This document shows, piece after piece, positions 51,102-64,000 of a stretch of 64,000 nt of DNA. The position numbers and the translations under genes are program-made. This stretch comes from Cercis canadensis (lineage: Eukaryota; Streptophyta; Magnoliopsida; Fabales; Fabaceae), in assembly GCA_003255065.1 (NCBI GenBank), contig QAOA01002417.1, forward strand, positions 2,365,846 through 2,429,845, read 5' to 3'. Position 1 is the first letter of the stretch; every line of letters starts with the position of its first letter. The notes below the pieces were generated by a model. That model was given only the letters and a program-made list of their open reading frames with translations, was not told the origin of the DNA and searched no databases.

Positions 51102-54100
51102 ATGGCTGCTCTCCAATACTTGGAATCGCTGCGGAACGCGCACCCAGAGCTCTCTGAATGGTATAATTCGCTTGCAGATCTGTACCAGAAGAAGCTCTGG
51201 CACCAGCTCACTCTGAAGCTCGAGCAGTTCGTAGCTCTTGCTGTGTTCCAGGTCTGTTTCTTCTGTCTTGAACTTTGGTTAGTTGTTAGGTGTTACTGTT
51301 CTTAGTGCCAATTGTCGCATAAGTAAAGTTTGCTGGTTTTGTTTGTTTATAAGATTAGGGTTTGTGAATTCCGGTTAGTTGCTATAAACTTTTCCCCACT
51401 TTTTGGCGCAATTAAGAAGTTAGAGCTGTTGGGTCCTCTTCGTTTATTGGGAAAGCACTGTAAAAAGGGAACAACAATTAAGTTGAGTCTTTGCATCGGT
51501 ACGGCACTTGAAAAGTGAAAATTTTCACTAGGAGTGAATTGCTACCAGGTTCAGCTTGCATTTGAGATCCAAGAATATTGGGAATGAATTTACTTGGAGA
51601 ATTGGAATTTAAGTTATAAAATTCGGAAAATTAGGGTTTAGTTTGAAAATTTTTCTGCCGTGAACTTCTGTTCTTGTTATTTGATAGATATGGGTCAATA
51701 AAAACATTTTTTTAAAATAATTAATCAGGTATTTTACGGGCATTGGTTGCTTGAAAGTGAATACATTGTTTGTCTTAGCTCTACTTACACCCAATTCAAC
51801 TTCACTCAAAATTTGCGTTGTCTTTGTAAGAGCTCAAAACCTTCATGGTAAGTTTTTTGGTTTAGACTTCCCCTCAGATTCTGTCCTTCCAGTTGTATGA
51901 GATTTGGTTATTGGATTGGTATATGTGATTAATTAATGGAAAACTATTAAAATCAGAGTGTAGTATCACGTGCATGGAACTGAGCTAGCAAGGTGCTTAA
52001 CAAGAGCAAACTATGGTTGTAAATCTTGTGGCTTGATGTTCTTCTGACTGTATATTTCTGGCAATGGAACCTACCCATTAAATAGATGAATTAGTCTAGG
52101 CGCTTAAATGTTAATACAAGTTTGGGGTTCTTTCCCCTTTGTGCTAGATTGGTGTGTTTTGGGCAGGGGATCCTTGTTGCATATCATTACGATACCCAGA
52201 CTGACCTTTTTATGGAAATGGAACCGTATGCGTATGGCACTATGTACTATATACCTAACCTTTTGTAGATTAACCATATACAAGTTCTTATGGTCTGCAC
52301 ACTGGAAAAGGGAAATTGCAGCCAGAAAATCTCTGTGATTTCTTTACCATGCCATCTTGTGTTAGAATGGATTGATTGCTGAAAGAATTGTGAGGATGGA
52401 GCATTCTCATCATATGTAGATTGACTTTTCATTATTGAGAACCAAATATGACATAACCCATGCAAGAAGTTAGACCAACTTTATGATTAAACTGGTGTTC
52501 ATTATTTTGCAAAGACTTTTGCTGCTACTTAGTATGATTATATTCCTATGGCTATGCCTTTTGCTGAGAATTTCATTTTTCTCAACTTCTAGTTTTATAA
52601 ATTGTATAGGTTGTTGTGCATATTCTTCTCATGAATTGTAAATTATTTTTTTGATGAATTATTCTTATTATGAATTTTCAGGCTGGTGATGCTCTGATAC
52701 AGTTATATCACAATTTCATCACAGACTTTGAGACTAAAATCAATCTTCTCAAGCTTGCACATTTTGCTGTGATAGTTTCTCGGCAGTATTCTGAGAAAGA
52801 AGCTGCCATTGGCTATCTTGAGGGGATCATTGAGAAGCTTCAGGCCACTAGAGAGCAGCGCATAGAAGAACCTATTCTCTACATTAAGATGCAAATAGCC
52901 ATATTTAAGCTTGAGCAAGGTGACCAAAAGGAATGCAAGAAACTTCTTGAAGATGGAAAGAGTACTCTTGATAGCATGACAGATATTGATCCATCTGTAT
53001 ATGCTAGCTATTACTGGGTATCATCTCAATATTATAAATTTCGACAGGAATTTGCTGAGTTCTACAAAAGTGCTCTTCTGTACCTGGCATACACATCAGT
53101 GGAGTCTCTCTCAGAATCGTTCAAGCTGGTATGTCATCAGAGTTGTCTCATATGTTTTATGACTGATTCATTATTTTGGAATTGGGCAGCTTATTGCATT
53201 TTTGAGCTTTTGTAGTTTTGCTGTTTTTTATCAGTTTTTCTTTTCAAGAGGATATGTTACCTTCTTATTTCTTTGTCCTTCCTCTTTCCTTCCTCAGTTT
53301 ATTTCTTCTATGCAAAAAAAAAANAAAAAAAAAAAAAAAAAAAAGAAAAAGAAAAAGAAAAAGAATTCAGTGTTAGCCTCTATACTTGTTTACAGTTGTT
53401 TCTTTCTTGTGCCATGGTGTACTATGATTTTTATGCATGGTTGCAAAAGGGGATCAGGTTTTCCAGCATTCTGACTTTTAAAGGAAATTTCTTTTGCCAA
53501 AGTATTTCCTTTGTTGAAGAGGGAAGATTCTGCTGTATAGAAGTTTGAGCATGGAGCATTAGAAGATTTGGTTTTTAGTTACTAAGGATTCAACTTAAGA
53601 TTCTTTGTTCCCTTTTAATATAATGTATATTATATTATTATTTGCCTACTGTATGGTCATGAGAATGGTGTATCTGAAGTTGCTTGGCTCGAGTGGTGGA
53701 TTTGAAATTTCTTGCCATTGTTCCATTCAGTAATTAGGTGGATAATTTTAGTTAAAATAATTGTTTCTGTTCTCCCTAAGTCAAAAACATTTGAAAGAGT
53801 TTGAAGATAGTTGATAATTTTGATTTTTGGTAAATTGTAAACTGAATTCAGTCTAGATTTATGAATTCACTTGGCCTAGTGGCACTTGCTTCCTCTTTGA
53901 GAATAGGTGGAAGGAGAGATTATCGTAGCTTTTCCGTATCCATGGTTCGTATCTATCTATCCATCATATTATTTAACATACTAACTTATTTGTGGTATAT
54001 TAGGATTTGGCATTTGATCTTTCTCTCTCTGCTCTTCTGGGAGATAACATCTACAACTTTGGAGAGCTACTTGCCCATCCTATTGTAAGTGTTTTCACCA

Positions 54101-55137
54101 AAATTTGTGGGAATGAATATATCCTTTTTAAGTTACTATGTTGGTTGATGAATCTGTAATATGTTTTACAGATCAAGAGTCTTATGGGAACAAAGGTGGA
54201 ATGGCTCTACTATATTCTTCAGGCATTCAATTCTGGTGATTTAGCTCGCTATCAACATTTGTGCCAGGTGCACAATACTGCTCTAAGGGCTCAACCAGCA
54301 CTAGTTCAGAATGAGAAGAGGTTGTTGGAAAAGATCAATATTCTCTGCTTGATGGAGATTATATTCAGGTATATATTCATCAATTAGATTGTCATAGTTG
54401 TCATCTGCTGAGGGTATACGTTCATTAATTAGATCATCATAGTTGTCATCTTCTTAGATGAATTTAGTTTATTACATGTTTATTTTATTCCCGAGTCAAA
54501 CTGATTTGTGGTTACTTGTAGCCGGCCTTCCGAAGATCGAACTATTCCCTTGAATGTTATTGCTGAGCGTACAAAACTTTCTATAGAGGATGTGGAACAT
54601 CTCCTCATGAAGAGCCTTTCTGTAAGCCCTATTCAGAACTCTACTAGAAGCAATAGAAGTGGCTTTTATAATTTGTTATTGCATCCATCTATTAATGTTT
54701 ATTAAAGGCATTGTCTCCCAGTTCGTGATCACTTCTGAAGTTTTACACTTTTAACTAATGGATATTGATAAATGTGCATAGCTTTGTTCAAATAAAGCTA
54801 TTGAAAGCTGTTTATGTGGATTTAATTTATGCAATTGAGCACTTGTGCTTTTATTACAAGTAAACATCATATGGGGGGATATCTACTGTGTCAAACTTTT
54901 GTTTAAACCTTTTCTATGCAGTGGTTATAATACTTGGAGAATTTGTTGCAGGTTCATCTGATTGAGGGTATAATTGATCAAGTTGAGGGTACAGTGCATG
55001 TGTCCTGGGTGCAGCCAAGAGTTCTGGGAATTCCCCAGATCAAATCCTTACGGGATCGCTTGGACAATTGGTTGGGTAAAGTACACACTGCGTTGTTATC
55101 CATCGAGGCGGAAACACCTGATCTAATTGGATCGTGA
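51102..55137 (+). CDS. RPN9: 26S proteasome lid subunit RPN9 (PSMD13)
   Basis: Non-catalytic PCI-domain subunit of the 19S regulatory particle lid, needed for lid assembly and degradation of ubiquitinated proteins. Six coding exons: 51102-51251, 52682-53128, 54004-54084, 54172-54368, 54522-54621, 54952-55137. Junctions are GT-AG and in frame, giving 386 aa, the expected plant length. The N-terminal half is helical repeats (AALQYLESLRNAHPELSEWY at the start, which also fixes the start codon). The C-terminal third is the PCI winged-helix domain (NVIAERTKLSIEDVEHLLMK, then VEGTVHVSWVQPRVLG). No motif is missing. Exon 1 is separated from the rest by a 1.4-kb intron. In Arabidopsis RPN9a lies beside SUV2, as in this window with two small genes between. 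Confidence 0.95.
53314..53366. repeat. Poly-A / (AAAAAG)n tract with one N in RPN9 intron 2
   Basis: A long adenine run with an N at 53324, then three AAAAAG units. It lies between exons and does not affect the coding sequence. Confidence 0.8.
54375..54462 (+). repeat. Tandem duplication in RPN9 intron 4
   Basis: Two units of about 45 bases, each with TTCAT(C/T)AATTAGAT followed by TCATAGTTGTCATCT, at about 54377-54418 and 54421-54462, directly after the exon 4 donor. Confidence 0.65.
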
Positions 55138-55547
55138 TTAGTTTGATTTGTTTTCTGCCATTGTAACAATTTCTTAAGTAAAAGGGAACACGTCCTAAAG
55201 CGGCCAAAGATGAAGAGACTTTCAGGTCACATGGGCGATAGAGCCAACTCTATATGCTTCTTTTGGTGTTGCCTGTTGCTCTTGAATCACTATCCAGAAA
55301 GAGCAGCCTCTTGTACTTCGCATAGGAATTGTTGGTTCTATGGTTGCATGCCTAGAGACATGGTGAATCAATTGGAAACGGGCTGTTTTTTTATGCTTTA
55401 GAGTGATTATAAACTATGCATCTGAAATTTTCCCTATTACAGCCCGATTTATCCACTTTCTGGAGTGCATTTTATTTGTCATTCTTCTGTTTCTAATATT
55501 TTATGTGCTTCTTTGTGCTTTCCATGACATGGATAGACAGACCTCTT

Positions 55548-55591
<44 letters not shown>

Positions 55592-56534
55592 GGCTGTTGT
55601 CTCCGAACCCTAATCATAAAATGATGGATAAAAGCGAAGGGTAGAACTGCGGGTCTAAATTAGTTCAGTTGGGTTAGCTTAAATTCCTAGTGGTTCAACC
55701 TATGAAGAGGATCTCCAGCCTTTTTATGTTGAAAAGTTGATAGCGTGAGATGCCACAAGTAATCAAAGTGTAACTTTCGAGTCTCGGGTAATTCAACCTC
55801 AAACTTGATTTAAAGCTCTTCTGAATTGCATATTTACGTTACGGTGGGGACATCTTGAACTGCGAGCACTGCTGTAATATGTTGAATCATGACGGTCACT
55901 TGAAGATACCTTTCAGGTGGAATGTGTCATAGGTGGTTTTATAACTTTATTTCATATATGTTGATGGTAAAATTAGACGTTGCGTGAAGGCAAATGCCAA
56001 AACTATATACCCACTATAGAAAACTACAATTCATGTTTACCTAGTAACTGAACTTTGTCCTGTTTATGTGATGAGAATTTTATATTCAAGAATGAAGGTT
56101 CACTAATTGCGTAGCTAATGTATCAAGGATTCAATCTATTACATGCGCCAGATTGTACTCATTTTTTACTTTGATTGGGCTACGAGTGAAGGGAAAAGGG
56201 TCGAAGGAGACAACAGGCTATGGCTCTTACGAGCTTTACTTCTTTATTCTTGTTTTATTGTCCGTTCAGTATGATACTTGTACTCAATCTTTCATCGCCC
56301 CCAAAAGCATATGATAATCAAGGCAATGTAACTGTTCCTCTAAATGCAGAAGGGTGCAGGCGCACATGCATGCAGACACACAACAAAGGTTCAGCTTAAA
56401 ACCTCTACCAAAATCATTTATAACTTACACTTCAGACAGAATACATTAATAATACAGAGAATACGAGCTGGCCCCGCCTCTGTTTTCCTCACTTTTTTTA
56501 AGCTATAAAAAGTGAATAATACATGTGATGAACA
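55138..56534. other. Intergenic region between convergent RPN9 and XLG3
   Basis: 3' UTRs of two convergent genes, an AT microsatellite (55551-55588) and otherwise no feature. The frame at 55210-55401 overlaps the RPN9 3' UTR and is treated as chance. Confidence 0.6.
55551..55588. repeat. (AT)n microsatellite
   Basis: About 18 uninterrupted AT dinucleotides. Likely polymorphic in length. Confidence 0.9.
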
Positions 56535-61235
<4,701 letters not shown>

Positions 61236-61971
61236 TTCTATGCAATCACTAACAAATTAACTGCCTCCACTTAAACCTCAAATCGTAAGTTCTTCAACAT
61301 CAGCATAACGCAAAGACCTATGTTCTCTCTATGAATCACATCCCAAAATCCTTCTAACTTGAACTCAACAAATAAAACTGATCAGGATTCACTCCCAAGG
61401 AGCAGATAATTTTCACGGAAAACAGGTTGAATTAAACATAAGGAGAGTTTTGGAGACGTGGCTTGCATATAGAAGCAGTACCAGTCACCACCAAGTAGCC
61501 GCAATCAAAGGTTGAAAGCCTTCAAAGTTGAATGGCTTAATTACAAACAGATGAAAAATGTAAGCCAAAGATCATATGAGACTAAACTAAATTAAAGTTC
61601 AAATCATGGTGTCAAAGCATGACTTCTAAGCAAAAGAAACAGAAAGCACATAAAAAACAAAATTGGTTACAGTCAAAACCAGAAAGCCAAACATGAAATC
61701 TAATAAATTTTTGAGCGGGGAAGACCAGTCATTTGTATTAGTAAGTGTTGAAAAAATCATAGTCAAACAAATTGTAAACAAATGAATACCGTAAGAGAAC
61801 AATTAAAGAAACAGACTCAACTCAAAAGTTGGAATTTTCAGCTAAGAATAAGAAAAGGGAATAATAAAAGAATATTTGGAAAATTCCCTTTCAAGTATAG
61901 GTTCAACTTTAAGATAGAGAAAGAAAAAAAAAAGCTTTAGAGAGAGAAAGGAAGGGAGGTCAATGTACCTG

Positions 61972-62229
61972 AGGAAAGGGACAAAATGAGAGCGAATCTG
62001 AGCTTTAAATCTAAGGAGCTCTTGCTTTTCAGCTTCCTTTGCCTTGAACAACGAAAAGATTAAAGTTTTCTTAAACCCACCACCATTGATGGATGAAAAG
62101 AGAAGAGAGCTAAGGTCGGAAAGAGAAGTCGGTGAAAATCACTCAGAGAGAGCCAATATAGCGCGCTTGAGTGGCTTTTAGCCGATGGGTCCCTCGTTGC
62201 TAATTCACAGTGGCTCTATCTATATACTT
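61972..62229 (-). promoter_or_regulatory. XLG3 5' UTR exon and core promoter
   Basis: A 5' leader exon is inferred from a CAG/GTACATT donor at about 61971 and an ATAG acceptor two bases before the start codon at 61235. A TATATAG stretch lies near 62218-62226 on the minus strand. The region is richer in GC than the sequence further right. Confidence 0.4.
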
Positions 62230-63368
62230 GCTCTCTTTAAATCGTTCGTGATGACGAAGACAGGTGAACTCGTGAGACTGTGAGAGCCCACAATTGCCAC
62301 GCGCCTATTGCTATGTGCCAGATACGAAGCGCACGATTAATAATTTAAGATATTTAGCTAGCTTACCAAAAAAAAAAAGAATTTAAGATATTTTAATAAG
62401 AACACTGTCGTCCACACGCGCTTTTTCGGAGCGTGAGCGAAGACGCAATGCTCCGTCGGTTCCTCATTTAACCGCGGGTGATGGGGCGATCAGATTATTA
62501 CAGGCCAGAAGGCCCAAAGTGGCCTAAATCACAAATGATATAATATTTTATTTAAGAAACACAATGATACTATCTTATTAAAAAAAAAAAAAAAACACTA
62601 TCATACTATGATGTAGTAAGCAGCATTATAAGAGTATAAATTTAACCATTTACATCCTAACATAATGATGGGTTCTCTTACATATTCTCCTTTTTCATGG
62701 AAGTAAAAATGTTTTTCTTTTCTAGGAAAAAATATGAATGAAAAACCTCTGTTTGGTCAAATCAAAAGAGAGAGAAGGAAAATTTTGGTTGCAGTTGAGA
62801 GGTATTGCACGCGCTTTAATAGCTGAGTAAGATTGCATTTTTATTACATGATTATTAATCGTCAAAGAAGGTTTTCAAACTTAGAACTCGTTGACAATTT
62901 AAAGCATATAATGCAATGCACTAGAGACGTAACACTAATACCATGACCATATAAAGCATTTGAGGCAAATCCGAGTCTTAATAAAACAAAAAGTGAATGC
63001 TGATGCAAAATGACCAATAATTGAAATATTTTATTAATTATCAAATTATATTGTTGGGCTTATATATATTTATTTTGAATTTTTTGTTTCTCTTATTTTT
63101 ACTTATTCCACAGAGGACAATGTTTTAATGCAACTACGGACCCACATGTGGTGGTCCGAAGCCCGTTTAAGACAGTGGAGTTCTGCTGTAGTGCAATTTG
63201 GCAATGCCTAGGGCTCCCCTACTTGCTCAAAAGAATAAGTAAATAAGAAATGAGGAAAAGAATATTTTATTCCCTAACAAAAAATTATTTAACTTTCTCA
63301 AAATATTTTTTTATTATTTGAACTCTTCAATTTTCAATTAATTGATTAAAATAGTATTTTTATAGACC

Positions 63369-63452
63369 ATTTTGATTAACTAATTATATTTTTATTAGTT
63401 ATTTTAATTGACTAATTATACTTTTATTAGTTATTTTAATTGACTAATTAAA
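63369..63452 (+). repeat. 32-bp tandem repeat, about 2.5 units
   Basis: ATTTTAATTGACTAATTA occurs at 63401 and 63433, and a variant at about 63369, with TTTTTATTAGTT between. The period is 32 bases. Confidence 0.75.
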
Positions 63453-63727
63453 ATTTCAAATATTTAAGTGATACAATACAACAAAATTTTATAGACTTAA
63501 GTACTTTTTGTTACATTTTTTTTAAATTAAAATGACTTTATATTCTAAAAAAAATAATAGTATTGTAAGTCGGGAATAGTAGACGTGGTTTAGGTCTTAT
63601 CAACTTTCTATAACATTTTGGTTTGGCTAGAAAAATTCAAACAAAAAAGAACAAATTTTTAGAACAAGTCTGTGGGACTGGTATTTTATTACATTTTGAC
63701 TTCGGTTGTGATGTTTGGTAGACCACT

Positions 63728-63746
63728 GGTTGGTTGGTTGGTTGGT
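63728..63746. repeat. (TTGG)n microsatellite
   Basis: Five successive GGTT units in GACCACTGGTTGGTTGG. Confidence 0.8.
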
Positions 63747-64000
63747 CAGCAGTTTCACTAGCCTTTTTTTTTTTGGTTTTTTGTTTTTGTGTCTTTCTCT
63801 TCTACTTCTTGGGCCTTAACAAAATGAATTGGGCTTTCATACAGAGAGAACAAAGGGATAATTTGTAGTGGGCCTTTCTTTCACACTGGACTTCAGTAGT
63901 ATCAGTATTCAATATTTTGTCCTCTAACATGACATTGTCATGTTTTATAAATCTGATCCACACAATCCTGAAAGTGCTAAATCTACGGTTCCCAGTAGCA

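Larger units (their letters stand above)
62230..64000. other. Right-hand intergenic region
   Basis: GC-richer promoter-like sequence to about 62520 with several ACGCGC-type elements, then AT-rich DNA with a 32-bp tandem repeat (63369-63452) and a TTGG microsatellite (63728-63746). No coding frame is convincing. Confidence 0.6.

Overview
The window is nuclear DNA from a flowering plant. It is AT-rich, has GT-AG introns and telomere-motif and G-box promoter elements, and every recognisable protein is a plant nuclear family. The gene content fits a core eudicot, probably a rosid, but I cannot name the species. There are three N runs (12 N at 25240-25251, 1 N at 39315, 1 N in a poly-A tract at 53324).

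Layout. 1-3480 is AT-rich intergenic DNA with two G-boxes near the left edge, a degenerate 119-bp tandem pair and a MITE-like inverted repeat. 3613-7888 (+) is a 13-exon DEAD-box RNA helicase of the RH5/STRS1 type. 9484-34686 is a head-to-tail array of five complete RPM1-type coiled-coil NLR resistance genes (949, 945, 953, 929 and 948 aa), all on the + strand. Four have no intron in the coding region; the second has one intron between its CC and NB-ARC domains. 35350-42758 (-) is a 12-exon ATRIP orthologue (SUV2 in Arabidopsis, 737 aa), the partner of the ATR checkpoint kinase. 44959-47810 (+) is a three-exon gene for a small conserved plant protein of unknown function (150 aa). 49352-49582 (-) looks like an unspliced gene for a 76-aa secreted peptide. 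51102-55137 (+) is the 26S proteasome lid subunit RPN9 (386 aa, six exons). 56535-61235 (-) is an extra-large G protein alpha subunit, XLG3 type (860 aa, eight coding exons). 62230-64000 is intergenic.

How the parts fit. The housekeeping genes form a conserved skeleton. From memory, RH5 and XLG3 are close neighbours on Arabidopsis chromosome 1 (At1g31970, At1g31930), and SUV2 and RPN9a are adjacent on chromosome 5 (At5g45610, At5g45620). This window appears to hold both pairs in one ancestral-type block, with the NLR array lying between RH5 and ATRIP. XLG proteins and CC-NLRs both act in immunity, but nothing in the sequence shows that they work together.

Most notable points: the NLR nucleotide switch varies along the array (genes 4 and 5 have non-standard MHD motifs and gene 5 lacks one Walker-B aspartate); gene 2 has a private intron; there is a candidate secreted peptide gene; a promoter-like stretch has an orphan 48-aa transit-peptide-like reading frame; a 330-bp block is duplicated upstream of the first NLR; a small MITE family recurs; and two assembly gaps are flanked by near-perfect duplications that are probably artefacts.
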